Positions 33,934 to 46,838 of a DNA stretch of 64,000 nt are shown in pieces. How positions within the stretch are numbered: position 1 is the stretch's first letter; each line of letters begins with the position of its first letter. Position numbers and translations under genes: made by a program. This DNA is from Ceratobasidium sp. AG-K (Eukaryota; Basidiomycota; Agaricomycetes; Cantharellales; Ceratobasidiaceae), in assembly GCA_037039685.1 (NCBI GenBank), contig JAWNGF010000001.1, forward strand, positions 7,192,001-7,256,000, read 5' to 3'. The notes under the pieces are model-generated. The model did not search any database. It saw only the letters and a program-made list of their open reading frames with translations, and was not told the DNA's origin.

Positions 33934-34640
33934 CTAGCCACGAAGTCGTTTCCAAGCACGAGATAGCTTTGACGGAAGTTTGGACCGCGGTACTACGAAC
34001 TCTGGGTTCGGGGAAGCGTGAGATACTGAGGATCGAGGCGAGTTATAGGCTGGTGTGAATAGATTATAAGGAACCAGTCCTAGTGCGGGATTGCAAAGCT
34101 CGACTGGAGATGACCCATCAAATGGAATGTTATATATGCTCCGGGCACGAGGCTCACCCAAACCAGTACCCGGCTTCCGAAGCTGCTGGGACCCCTCAGA
34201 CCTCGCTCGTCCAGCTCCCTCCAGGCAAGCGTGAGGCGAGCTGGCGGTTGTCTGGGAATGAACGGGTGCAAGGTCAACTCGTGAACGAGAGCTCGCGATC
34301 GATGGCTCCGGTCCGTAAAAGGCATGTGCACCATGAGGCACGGGGGCCGCCGTGTTCCACTGCGCAAATACGGGCTCGGGTGGGAAATATGCATCTGGGA
34401 ATGAAACCCAATTTGGGTTGTGTGGAGCCATTCCAATTGGCCACAAGGACGAATCCGAGGGCGCAGGGGTATAATAGTGGGTATCGGGATGTGGGGTTGG
34501 ATAATAGACACGAGGACGTGGTGAACCGGGGTCTCCGTACGTAGCTGGAGCGCGTGGATGCCAGTACTATAGGACCATAACCAGCGTTTCAGATTAAGGA
34601 GGTCCAACAAACTTAGCACTTAGCTACTTACAGAAGCCAT
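33934..34640 (-). CDS. Hypothetical Pro/Tyr/Ser-rich protein
   Basis: No family recognised. A 9-nt first exon (34640-34632, MAS) and a second exon (34566-33934) across a 65 bp intron sum to 642 nt, giving 213 aa. The spliced start reads MASYWHPRAPATYGDPGSPR, and the protein continues with repeated Pro/Tyr/His pairs, a Ser/Arg-rich middle, and a basic end (SKLPSKLSRAWKRLRG). No signal peptide or membrane segment. It starts 141 bp upstream of the DUF6699 gene on the same strand, so the two might share regulation, but a stop codon and a fresh ATG separate them. Predicted low-complexity content makes it a plausible but unproven gene. Confidence 0.5.
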
Positions 34641-35442
34641 TTATTACGCCAAACTTGACAAAGTGCTTGCGCCTAAGAATTAATCCAACCGGAAATACGT
34701 AAAATCTGGTGGGAATGCGCTTTCCACCCGTTATGACGTGGGGACGTAGGGCCGCGAAAACAAATGTAGGCGATCGATTCTGTGGTTGTTTTTAGCACGC
34801 TGTTCATCATTGCGAAATGAGTATGCGTGATATTCTCTGCTTGCCACCGTGCCACCTACCTTTCTCCTTGCTCGCCGAGTCACGTGGGTTGTCGATCGGA
34901 AGCAACAGTAAACAAAGGTGTCGTTTGGAGGAGGTCTGAGATGTAGATGAGAGTATGGCTAGGGTGCCATAGTGGGCCAATTTATGCTCGGAGCACTCTC
35001 GCCGCGACCCTGCCGCCGCCCGCCACTTGACGGGATCGACCAGAACATTCCCCAGGGGCAAGAGACAACCATTCTCTCGTGGTGACTAACCCGGCACCAA
35101 GACAACATGGCTAGAAGGAAACATATCGGGAACTGGAACCCCAGAGTCGCACTGCCATTGTCTGGCAAGATACTTGGTACAAGGCCTGGATATGGAAGAG
35201 CGCTGGCGATCATTGTCCACGTGATTGCCCCAAGAACACCTCGAGCGCCTGGGCAATGTAGAGAAACAAAGATGCGAACCCGCACTATGGCAACGATTGC
35301 ACAGCTATCTCTTCTCTGTGATTTCAGGGGTTCGTTCTTCAGACACGCTCAACGCACACCACACAAAGGTAACACGATATGTGAATCACGGCAAACCAAC
35401 ATCATTAAAATTACACATTATACGCCGCGTCCAATCTCTATA
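34641..35442. other. Intergenic region of about 0.8 kb
   Basis: Promoter of the Pro/Tyr-rich gene and 3' flank of ATG15. ORFs at 34959-35285 (minus) and 35107-35553 (plus) are uninformative. Confidence 0.4.
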
Positions 35443-37784
35443 TCATCGCCCCTTAACTGTATCGTTCATAAAGTCCCCGAATTCCCAAGCATAGCATTCC
35501 ACACAATCTTGGTCGGGCTTAGGGGTGGGTACCTCAGGCCTGTCATCCATTAAACCCTTGGCGATGTCGGTCAGTCGGGTACCAGGCTCCAAAACAAGCC
35601 CCGCAGCCTTGCGGCCCCACCCTTTCTTGGAACCTGTCTTCTCGCTCCAATCGACGCTGAGTATTTGCTCGATGACAACCACGATCCCGTGTGTGCGAAT
35701 GTCGACCGACCAATGCAAATCGCTAACCGTGTCGTAAATGATGGATTGACCGAGGTGACACCTGTGGGCAGGTACCAGAACGCAGAACCAGTGCGAAACG
35801 AAACCCAATGGTACAATGGCAAAAGATCAAGCCAATTCCCGGAAAATATGGGCGTGGTTGTTGTCGGAAGGATTAACATCAAGGTGACACGCAAGAGATT
35901 GACGTGTGATGACCACGGGACGTCGGCAAGCGAGTGTATCGAGGGTGTAGGCAGCGTGGAGTATCGTGGCGGATAGGCATGTGTTGGTGGGTGCATGCAC
36001 AGCGCCATTCAGTGTAAATGCAGGAAGTCGTTTCAGAGCCATGCGTCACGGTCCAGATTTCAAGCGCCGGCAGGCAGTGGTCGTTGACGGTTTCCCAGTG
36101 AGTCCAGCCAACAATAAGAGTGAGTGGCACGAGGGATGGGACGTAAATGAATGGAGAGAATCGCGGAGAGTGAATAAGTAATTGAACAGTCGAGTGAACA
36201 GATCGTTAGTTTATCCCACGAGGTAAATATACGCAAAATACGCACTTGCTTTCCATCGCATAACCTCCCAAATAACAGCTAGATGCAAGACCGTTGCAAG
36301 TTCCCTAACGAATGCCGCCACGCCGGTAATCAAGAAGGCCATGCACAACGTAGCCACACCACAAACCCCACAATAATGGGCACATTAGCGACTTTTCGCC
36401 TCAATTCACATCAGTCAACATACCATGGCTATAGGGTCTGCGGTGTGGTAAACATGAGTAACATGTTGTGTGGATGGCTAGAGTGTTCCGAAACCCCGGT
36501 CAGTACGTTTATCAAGTCAGTGTGATGTGGGGTCTTGCATGGCCAGCCGAATCTCCAAAGAATATGATCGCTCATACTCAGGCATCATGTGTCCATCATT
36601 AGCCACGAGCCATTGATTATATTCGACGTCCGCGGTGACATAGAAAATACCGGCGGCGGAACCTCAGAAATAAAACAACGTAAACTCACCGGCATGGGCA
36701 AGTGAAGCCTTTGAGCTGCCAGTCGTTCTCCGGGCGCTTCAAAAGCGACAGTAGGTGCACCAAAAGTCGTGCCAATCAACGAAGCTAAGGCACCTCCCAA
36801 GCTGTGCCCAATAACCCAAATCTTCGCATCGGGATACATGTAGGTAAGGTTGTTGTATAGACTCTATTTAGAAAAGCCAATCGAGTAAGCACTCCCAACC
36901 AAAATGGGTGCTCAGAGTAAAGAAGCGAAAAACAGCACGCACAATTCCCACAGGATAGAACAAGCTCTCGTCGGTAAGGGCATCTTCGACGCAGTTTTGG
37001 TCACACTTGTTCCCACCTCCGAAACATCCGCAGACGCCAGACCAAGACCAATCGACGTGCGCACAACAACAACTAAACAAGAGGTTGTCGTTGAGCTTAT
37101 CTTTGCGCACCGTGGGCCCGCCGCCCCCTAACCAACCCGCGCTAGTCCCTTTGATGGATAGAATGGCGGTGGCATTATCAGCCGAAAGAAATACATGGCC
37201 ACGAAAGCCATCCGCATCTGGCTCCCAGCCAATGGGGAAGTCCTACACAATACATCAGCACGTCACACGGGTCAAGCGAAACGCAACCAGCTTACTGCAG
37301 TCCAGTTTCCGCCCAGATCATACCAACCTGATTCCTCAGGAGAAAGGTAGGCGTTATTCGTCATCTTCGCAAGAGCGAGTATTGTTTCGCGCTTGTCGAT
37401 TGCTGGGCCTTCGACGTCATCTTCATCCCAGCCCAGACTCTGACCCCACTGATCCATCGCAAATCTCCCAAGAGCCGATTTTTCTTTCCTTCTCCTTTGA
37501 GATTGCATACGAGCCAAGTGAAAGGCGTCTTGGGACGCGGGTCGATGGACAGTCGTTTGTTGCGTTTGCAAAGAATGGATGTGCGTGGACGAGCCATCGA
37601 AAGACTGTTCGGCTAATAGGGATGCAGCTATCTCATTCTCAGAAATATCTGCCCATTGGACACGACCAGAGTTTGCATGTGTGCGATGGATGTGGCGAAG
37701 CGTAAATGTTTGTGTGTTGAGCGCAAGCGAAGTCGTAGATAAGGACAGTGAAACAAAGAGAGCAAGCAATCGTTCCTTGAGCAT
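35443..37784 (-). CDS. ATG15: Vacuolar autophagic-body lipase Atg15
   Basis: A class-3 lipase that enters the vacuole by the MVB route and breaks down autophagic-body membranes. The start at 37784 reads [20 protein letters not shown], a signal anchor. Then follow [17 protein letters not shown] and a YDLGG segment, the cysteine-rich [20 protein letters not shown] (about 37040-37100), and the nucleophile elbow [12 protein letters not shown] (about 36780-36815). [17 protein letters not shown] (about 36420 and 36290) supplies the Asp region, followed by [19 protein letters not shown]. The C-terminus [14 protein letters not shown] has no obvious membrane segment. Motif order matches fungal Atg15 throughout. 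Most introns are about 50 bp, but the one between ESK and CHLG spans 35762-36245 (484 bp). Confidence 0.88.
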
Positions 37785-40700
37785 TAGCAGGATATTTGCA
37801 CCTTTATACAAGTGGGTTGGATCCGGTCGTTGATAAAGAAACAAAACACAAAAACTCGGTCGGGTGCCGCGGCGTGGTTAGACGGATATGGATGTTGGAG
37901 CCGTCACCACGTGACAGTCGGATGGTGTAAGCGTCACACAAGCGCCACCCTCCCCGCCACCACGCCAAGGCTTGCGTTTAGTCTTTGATGCATCAAGGTG
38001 ATCTGTCAATGTAATTAAATGATCGCATCCAAATTGTTGGTCTCTCATTTCAACGCACTCGCACCGCTCTTTCACCTCATACAGACTGGCATGGTTATAA
38101 TAATATACCCGTTCCGACTTGTTTTCCACACCATATAAATCTAACAGACGGGCCATTTATCGCTCCCTCGATAGACGGGGTAGCCTCGAGTGGTCACGAT
38201 CGTATTGCACATCTGGATATGCATCACAACACGAAGTGTCTGGCCAATAAGTTTTGAGAACGCTCACAACCCATACGTGCCAAATGACCGCACCAAAGTG
38301 CAGATGTTCAGGAATAGATTTCAACCATTAAATAACACCTCGCCACTGGACAGTGGCAACCCAGCTAGTTTCAATCCAAGTACGCTCAACAGCGAACGAA
38401 GCCACTTGGCGTTGTACTCCTTTCATGAATAACTGTGGTTGCCCCTTCGTAAATAGCCCTGCAATTCCCGCTAAAGCCCTGGGTGGCCACGATTACGACA
38501 CCGGGTATCAAGCAATAAACACGCACATATCATAACCAAATGGGATGCAATGTAGACAAATTGCCATGGAAAAGTGGCAAGCACAACCTAGCGATTAGTA
38601 TGGTTAGGCAGCTTATTCATCCTCTGATGAGGCCAATGTGAGAGCTGGCTGGCCTTCGGTTGGAAGCTTAGTATTGACATCCCAAGCCACTTTACGAGAG
38701 CAACGTCGCGAATCATCCTCCTGCCATGCGTATTGTTGGTAACAAGATTATATCTGAATTCCGGGCTCGGCTCCGCGTTGGTGCCTAGAACAGAACGGCC
38801 GTCCGATTCAAGGTGCTGGACAATAGAACCCCTATTCTTCAACGCCCTGTCGAAGATCTGATCCGCTATCTTACTCTCACAAATAGGCTGCTATGCATCT
38901 CAGTGTATCTGACCTCATCTGAGATCCCAGTCATAAGCTCTCCTTTAAGATTAATTGGTGGAAATAGATCAGTTTGATTGTGACGATAATCTGATAGATC
39001 GACTCGGTCTGATGGCCGACTGACATCCAGCCTGTCTCGTATCATTCAAAGCACATGTAGTACGATGCCATCTTCCTAGCGTACAGCCATGGCTGGAACA
39101 ATCCCAGCACGAGTGGTCAAAATTGCATCAACCTATTGGCTCTAATTCCCCTCGGTATCCTCCATAGAAGTATCACTTCGATAACTCATTAGCATCAACG
39201 ACTACATGTGACCAAACCAAGTACATACAACCTATATGAAAACGCCTTGAAGTCTGACACTCACAGCGGGGATAGAGGCCGGGCCCACAAGCACGGAATG
39301 ATGAAATAATATACGCCAAAACTGTGTTCCGTCCACTCCGATGCCCGTAGTGTAATACCTTTGAATACCTCTAAGCAAATCGCGGGTTTAACGCTCATCA
39401 TTTCAGCTATGTCGGGCCCGGTTGCCTTGCTAGGCGCCGAACGCAAATTCACCAATGCTCTCTTTTTGCCAACCAAGATAGGCGGTGAAAGTGTGGTGGC
39501 TGGTCTGGAACGTGTCGATGTCCTGGGGATCTTCATTCTTTGGGGGTGATGGACGGCATTGGAGCTCAGCCCGTGGACATTTGAGGGGGACGGGTGCAGA
39601 GGCCGACATTTATACTAAGAAGCACTGGGATTGTGAAATTTGACAAACGAGGTTCGGCTTTCAACTGCCTCGAGGACCGGTACAAGTGATTTTCCGTCTT
39701 ACGGGATGCCTAGTACGCTTGACGGTGATGTATGCACAACTTTGCCCGACTTTATTGCCTCACATACAATCTGCGCGGTTTTTCGCTGGCGTTCCTGATA
39801 CGACACCGCCGCAACACGGTTGCACCTGTAAGGCACCCACCGCATCAGCCATCAGCCATCAATAACGCCACAACCTCGGTTCGATCATAGTAAAAAAACA
39901 AGCACTTGCCATTTTGGAACAACACATAGGGGGACGTTACCCCTATAGTCACCACAACTACATTCGGCGGCACAGCGCTCCCCGGTACGGCCTAGACGCT
40001 CATATATGATGCAAGTGCTGCGAAAGGGTTGCGAATAGGGTATATGCGCATCTTAACGCATCACAACTTGCCACGGATGACAGTCGGACATGGGTGCACT
40101 GCAAACCCCAGTTTTGCGCGACCCCTGACGCAAGATCATATGGTGTTTGTCGGCCCAACGTAACCTTGCGTGAGAGAGAGAAGTACAGTGACCTGACTCT
40201 GCGTCGCTCCCCCAGCGAAGTACCTCTTCATTGGACTCGCAACCCTCGTGCCCAGCGGGACAAGTGGCAATATAGGCGTGGATTTGCTATATTCTAGCCC
40301 CAAGATATTCCAAAAAAACAGGTTCGACGAGCGCAATATGTACGGTCATGTCGCTAGCACGCCGGGGGAGGTGAATGCGCCCGAAATCACATCCGACCCG
40401 ACGAGAGGAGTAGTTCGGACAACGTGTTGAATAGCCTATCTCGGGTGAATCTGATACTCACTTTCCACCCCTGTGGACTCGAATAGCTATATGGAGAGCG
40501 AGGAAGAAGAAACTCTACCGGAATCTCCCATTTGCCGCCACGTCGAGTGGGATTATGCGCGCATATAGGGGTATTGTAGCGTGGTGCCGATGTGGTTCGT
40601 TCCGCGCACGAGCTCCATACGTTCATTCTTGGATCTGCACATGTACATCAATCGCATCGACTGCTGTACAGGGAACTTTCCGTAACGTTCCAAGGGTGGT

Positions 40701-41040
40701 GAAGTGGTCATCGAGTTCCTTGAGTCCTAAAAAAATTGGAAGGAATTTTGCGGGAATCGTCCCTTGGACATTCCATGATTGCTCGCCACACACAAAGTAT
40801 GAGAAAGTTGATTGATTCCATTGTAGTTCGAAAGTTACTAACACAAACAAAACTATTAAGTGTTTTGAGTACAAAGATACAACTTGACAAGCACACTACT
40901 ACACTTTGAGGGCCCCGTTGGCCCAAACGGAAGGGGGGTATGATTAAGCGAAGAATAAGAATCGAAGGTGTACGAAAGCAAGTCTTTTTTGTCGGATGGG
41001 GGCACCGGGCCATCAGCCAACTCTACGAAAAGCAGCCACT
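37785..41040. other. Gene-poor region of about 3.3 kb
   Basis: No gene supported. Short ORFs (for example 37878-38156, 38588-38842 and 39261-39536, all minus) have no signature, and no splice chain joins them. No terminal repeats, transposase or reverse transcriptase motifs were seen. It presumably contains the ATG15 promoter at its left edge. Confidence 0.45.
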
Positions 41041-42092
41041 CTAGATTTGCTGACCCGAAGAGAGCGCAATAGCTGTGGTAATGATTCCCCACGCGGTATC
41101 GAGCGCCCACCAAAGAACCTCATCGTCGACGCCGAGGGCCATGACGTTGCCCCACAGGCCGTGTACAACAGCGGCGTGCTCCACAAGTGTGGGTAGGGGG
41201 AACGACTCGGCCATGGCACGACCGAGAGCAGATACGGTGTTGGATGCGCCCTGATGGCCGACTGGAATCGCGCCGAGTGCGTTTGAGGAGAGGGGTGCGA
41301 GAGTCGAAAGGAGGCGTTCGGCGCGCTTGGTGTAGAGGTACGAGTTCAAGAGCGGGAAGGTTGATGGGCTGGGCACGTAGACAGGTACAACGGCCAATCG
41401 AGCAGACTTGGACTGCGCATCGACATGGGGGACCGCACGGCTCAATCGGGGGAAGTTGGAGCATTGCGCAGCGTAGATGAGCGCATGAACCGGGACAAGT
41501 TGGCCGGGTTGCTTCGATTGTGGGTTCACGACACACAGGACGTGCGATGGGAGGGACTCGGTGCTCGGGAGCCGGCTGCTGACCCGGACATCGACCCAGG
41601 CGGGCATGTTCGAAGCAGTGTAGGCCGTTTGAGGCGGGGTAACATAGGAAAGCGCTCCCATCAACCTGTCAGTGGCGTAAATGTTAAGCGTCCTGTTTGA
41701 TGGGTTAATTTCGCTAGAGTGACTTACTCGGGGCCAATGCTACGAAGTTTGTGGGCGACGTATTCAACGGGGACACCACGGAGTTCGGGGTCGAGAGATT
41801 CAACGCCAGAGCGATCGACCGGGGGGAAGCGACCGCCGGGGAGGGTCAGAGGCAGTTCAATTTTGCGGCCGCTCGAATGGCGCGGCGGGCTCGCCGGGGG
41901 CGTGGCCATGGGCGATGGTAGCGAAAAGTCAAAGTTGGACGAGGCATCGCGAGGCAGAGTCAAGGCGAGCGTGCGGTGGCGCTGAGAGCTGCTTTCATGG
42001 CGGCGCGTGGTGGAGGCGACCGGCGACAGAGAGGGCGCAGCGTACTTGCTGTCGTAGCCGTGAGCAGGAGCGTAGCGTTGTTGAGTAGACAT
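41041..42092 (-). CDS. Clp1-like protein (copy A)
   Basis: Member of the basidiomycete Clp1-like family; in Coprinopsis and Ustilago, Clp1 acts downstream of the mating-type homeodomain proteins in clamp formation and dikaryon growth. Two exons (42092-41728 and 41665-41041; intron 62 bp) sum to 990 nt, giving 329 aa. The first exon has a Ser/Thr/Pro-rich leader and then RKIELPLTLPGG and GVPVEYVAHKLRSIGPE. The second has VPVHALIYAAQCSNFPRLS, PSPSTFPLLNSYLYTKRAE and HGLWGNVMALGVDDEVLW. The intron sits in the Glu codon of GPE-L, at the same place as in copy B. No DNA-binding motif is visible. Whether it is the true Clp1 orthologue or a paralogue is open. Confidence 0.68.
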
Positions 42093-44965
42093 AGCTAGTG
42101 CGATGAGAGCAAGAAGTGGGGAGGCGGGTGTGGCGGATGATGGAGTGATGGCACGCGCTGATTTTTAAGTGCAGATGTCCGAGTACTTGGGACTAACTCG
42201 TCGGGAGTCGATTGATGCGGTTCGTGGCTCTGGAGCAGCGCCTCTTAAAGCACCGCGCGTTTTCAGACTAGAACGTGGCCTTGGGAGCCGCTAGTAGATT
42301 ACCTGCCCAAGCTAGGCTCCCCCGCGCACAAGGCAACGCCAGATGATGCTTGAAGCCGATAACAAATGGGGTCGGACGAGAAGCGGAGTTTAGGGAAACG
42401 CTCGTTTGCCACTTGTGATTGGCTACCGGTCGGCGGCTCCGGTCTTCCACTGTCACTACTCACGTGGATCGACCCAAGGGGAGCGTGTATAGGCCCTGGC
42501 TCGGACCCCGATTGGGTAAATTCGCGAGAGAAAGGGAGAGCGCACCTAGCCCGATTTTGGGATTGTTCCACCCTCAGACAGGGGCTCGAGCTTCAGGCGG
42601 ATAATATGATGCGCACAACCGTCGCGACGCCGAATAAACCAAGGATCCTTTATCAAAGGTATGTTGACGTGCGCCTGATGCGACTCCAACACTCCGTTGT
42701 TCCGTAATCAATCGCATTAGCTCCTTCCCATTGCATCCATAGTGCCGCCAATATTGGACAGACCAAGGAGCAAGCAGAGAAGGCTCGGGGACGATAGCAA
42801 TGTTGGGTACAGAATGAGATGGAAATGCCAAACAACTCGGGCAAGAAACGATTATCCTTTGAGCTTGAGCGAAACAGCATCAAATGAGTGCCCCATTTGG
42901 ATAGTGGGAGGTTGAGATGTGTTAGAGAAAGGGTGTGCGTAGGTATGAGGGAGAGGAGGGGATGAGAGCCGGAGGTGGGTTGGCCGCCCGACCCCGTCGC
43001 TCTTTGTAGTTGGAGGTCGACTTCGAGCGAGATATGTCGAGGATGAAAGCTATCGGTGAAGAGGGGGTTGTTGCTTTGTGGGGGGTCCGTTCATCCACTG
43101 CCATACATTATCCGTCGCCTCTGAACCTGTGTTCGTTTCTTGGTTTCAGAATACCTCCGTTGCGAAACGTACACAAGTGTCGAGAGCAAGGCAAGTACTC
43201 ACCCATATCCTATGTCCATACCCACGGCCTTATCCATAACCAGCCGTCCCTCTGTCCATCCTTCTACCCTCTGTCCCACGTCTTGACCCTCTTCTTCCAG
43301 TCACCCATCAAACACCTTCACCCATCCTTCCGTCTAAATGAAACCCTCCTCCAATCATATGTGCTCACGTCATCCATCGGTGGTGGCGAGTTGAGTGGTC
43401 GTCGTCAACTCCCGCATGGTGGCGCAAGTAGGGGGATAGGGGCGTCGGCCATTACACATGACGAGCGAGTCGGGTCGGCGGGGAGAAAGTGAACACCACG
43501 CGAGGTCTGTACACGACCGCACCTATATACGCTCCAGCTCGATCACCTAGATCATCAACAGAACAATGACTGCCTGGGACGAACAATAGGTCCGCGCAAT
43601 GCTATGGTCCCCCGACCGCGAGCGACTCGACAAAGGTCCAGCGCCAATGGCCATGAGAGCTCGATACGGCTGGATTATGTGAGATAGGCGATATGGGCAT
43701 GAGAGGAGGAAGTTGCACCCGAGGATGTCATGCGCTCATCCCGGAATGGGTGGCCGGGCTGGAATGAAAATGAAGCTAATCTTCCCATTTCTCATTTCGC
43801 TCTAGTGAAACGAGCAGGCCTATACGCAATACCAGTGTTCGAGCAGGCTTTCCTCCAGTCGTTCCAGCCGGTTTAATATGTTGCTCGAGGTGAGACATGA
43901 GGTCTATGCATGGCTCTGGGATCAAAAATCCTGAATGACATGGGGACGCGGGTCACGTGCAAGACAATTGGCCACTTCCCGATTGCAAGGCCTATTGTCC
44001 TCCTCGATGGGTTCCATGATCAAGAACAAGTAAACAGAGACCGAGTCGATTGTGTGTTCATTTATGGGAATTTCTATTGTTCATGCTCCAGAAAACTAGC
44101 CCATTATTGCCCTGGCGCTCCTCGTTGGCAGCGCTGGGCGGGCAATGATTGGCTACGTCACGTGGCGCTTGATGGGCGATCCTTGATCAAATGTAAACAA
44201 ATGACGATGAATCGACTTTTGATCCCGCTTTTAGAATGCTCACATGAGGGACATTCTACCCTTATCGGCGGCATATAATACCTACAATCGGCTCGAAGAC
44301 GCTTGTATGCTATATCCGAGATGCTGAGTAGTCAGAAAACGGCCGAGCTCGTAAAACCGACAGTGACTGAATGGGTCCCCTACGAGCGACACACAGACAC
44401 CAGGTCGGATAATAGCCAGGAGCGACTACATAAACGGTGGTGGCGGGGGCGCATTTTTTTGAGCACTGATATCTTCTCAAACCCGGGATCGCGTGCATTG
44501 CTCGTCCAATATGACCGTATCACGTTGGAGCGTATGGACCAGTAGTATTACACGCTGGAACCGTCTGTTACATTCGTGCTTTGCTATCGATATACCGCCT
44601 AGCCTTGATTTAATTTCGCGACTGGCATCATCAATGGTTCTTCTATACAGCGGCATACGTAGACGAACACGGCATGGCCGCCATTTCTCACGCATCCACC
44701 TCACGGCTGTCACATTTTGGCAGCACGTCCCTGGTACCTATCCCCTTGAACATTTCAGAGCCCCAAAGACTTTGTTCGACTCGCCAACACGCTGCGACAC
44801 CCTTGAAACTGATCCTGTCTGGGGTACTGGACTGTACCAACCAAGATGGGATGGACTGGACTGGACGTCTGGAGTGTCTAGCCTCCACTGCACCCCGAAT
44901 CCCAAATCGGTAGCGGAGTTTCTCTCATATTCGCGACCCTTTCAAGCCGTGCGACATATATGTCC
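42093..44965. other. Gene-poor region of about 2.9 kb
   Basis: Upstream of Clp1-like copy A. The 160-codon plus-strand ORF 43010-43492 and the ORF from 43910 are compositionally ordinary and carry no motif. No RNA gene or repeat found. Confidence 0.4.
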
Positions 44966-46838
44966 AACAATGAATCAGCGTCTGATATCCTCCAGTCTCT
45001 CCATGACACGTCATTACGGAGTTCATCCTATGTACCCGAGCGCGTATCCTCACTTTGAATACTCAAGTCCACACGCTGTTCATGACCGGTAAGCCCGTAG
45101 CTTGGTGCGCCTCGGCTGTTTACTAATAGAATCACTGCCCTGGCTGGTGAGCCTCTGATCCAGGAGATTGTAGAAGATCAGAAGCCGGTAAGCAGTCCCT
45201 TTGTCTGACGCGAATCTTTGAACAACTCAGTTTGCATCTCTTTGTGCCATTGAACAATAACCGATCGCAAGCTAAGAGCTTTAAAGGAGCCCAAATTAAC
45301 AGAACAAAGTCCTTGGGAGATGCGGCTGAAATAGATGGTGTGTGTGTGCGTGGGGGGATTGATCTTCAGGTTACAGCCGCCCTTCCTCAATACCGCCTGT
45401 TACCACCGACTCATATCATGCTGGCCAAATGTAGTTTCGTCATTCGCATGGCTCCGAGGGATATGCTGCTGCGCTTGCTTGGAATTACGCTTGGATACTG
45501 TTGGTGCCGAACTATTTGACTACTCGCTATTTGCCGGGCGCATACATGGACAGTCTGCATTTGATTTAGGTCTCGAGGTAAGGGACGGCGAATGCTGGCT
45601 GCTCTAGCCTGAGTGCACGCACAGATCTTCACGGAAGCACGGAGATTACGCCCTGCGTCAAACGAGTCGGCATCGGCGAGTGATGTCCATCCCTTGTCAC
45701 GTCTTGGCCTTCTCACCTCTGACTCGGCTAAGGTTCCGTGTTGCACGTGTGAGTTTTTCTACCAAGTTGTACGCGCCTGAGGTACACGAAATGCTCAAAA
45801 TGCGACATTTACTCTACGAGTTAGTATTCAGGAACAACTTGGCTGGATCGCGCTACACGTTCAAAGGCTTGAATTTGGTTAGTCCTTTGAGTTGTTCGTT
45901 TGCCGCAGCTTGTTGTTCGGGATTATTTCATTTCATATCGCCATTGGAGCATCCCTTGAGAGACCTCGTCTGACATCGCCACTGAATACATTCGAAAACT
46001 ACTTCTGAGCCAACCAAGCCCTTCGTGGAGGGTTAAGGGCCGGCGCTCTCGGTCACGGCTTCTACGCCCGTGCCTCGGCCTGAGAGAGAATGTTCTGCCT
46101 CGTTCAGTCTTAGAACGATGATCGGTGCTGTTCGGGCAGGAAATCGTTGCGCAGGGCAGTTGAAAAATTCATTGGGGAACGGGTACATCGTAGGTATTGA
46201 AGGGATAAGGCAATACAATTCCTCTGAACACAGGTACGTTTTGAATACGTACACAACAATCCAAGCGCTCTTTGGATGTCAATCAAATCCCCTTCTCGCC
46301 AAATGAACAAAATTTATTGATAAGATTTGTTATAGCCTTCCGACTAATTCGTAGTCTACTTCGGCCTCGTGCCTACACAGGGCTTGGAAATCCATGCACT
46401 GTTGAAGGCCTTTCTGCGACGAGAAGTTTGGTGAAGGGGCTACAAATGACACACTTCGGGGAGACCAACTGCGCTGGTAGTTCAGTCCACGCCCTGCAGG
46501 TTGAACAAAGCATTGGCTTTCATCGAAGAATATTCCACTAGATCCAGGCACACGGAATGTCAACCTAATGTAGGCAGCGTAAATATTGCTGCCTGGATTG
46601 TATTGCCTCTACAACCAGTGTTTAGATTGCGTGGTTGTAGTTCGCATGGGAGCGGTCGCCGATACATTATCCTAGCTATCCGTGGTGACACCTTTGTCGC
46701 TTCCAGAAGCTTAACTATGAATTTGGCATACGAAGCCAATTTGGTATGGGCGGGGGAGGATAAATGCGTTTTGGGTAAGAAGCGAGAAGCGGTAACTATG
46801 TATCTATTGGATGCACTTGCCGGAGTCGTAGGGGGTTA
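44966..46838 (+). other. Unresolved stretch, possible decayed or multi-exon gene
   Basis: Short open stretches read like protein, with plausible GT and AG borders between some of them: HAVHDR then ITALAGEPLIQEIVEDQKP (about 45080-45189), SSFAWLRGICCCACLELRLD (about 45430-45500), ARRLRPASNESASASDVHPL (about 45635-45700), and EVHEMLKMRHLLYELVF (about 45780-45830). Several reading frames must be joined and stop codons fall between every pair, so I could not build one uninterrupted chain. It may be a pseudogene, a gene with unusual introns, or chance. No family was recognised. Confidence 0.22.

Noticed and set aside
37878..38156. 92-codon minus-strand ORF upstream of ATG15
   Set aside because: No recognisable domain; lies where the ATG15 promoter is expected.
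43010..43492. 160-codon plus-strand ORF
   Set aside because: Low-information sequence with Pro/Ser/His runs typical of chance frames; no start context or domain.
45336..45353. GT-rich microsatellite-like run
   Set aside because: Very short (GTGTGTGTGTGCG); insufficient to call a repeat.
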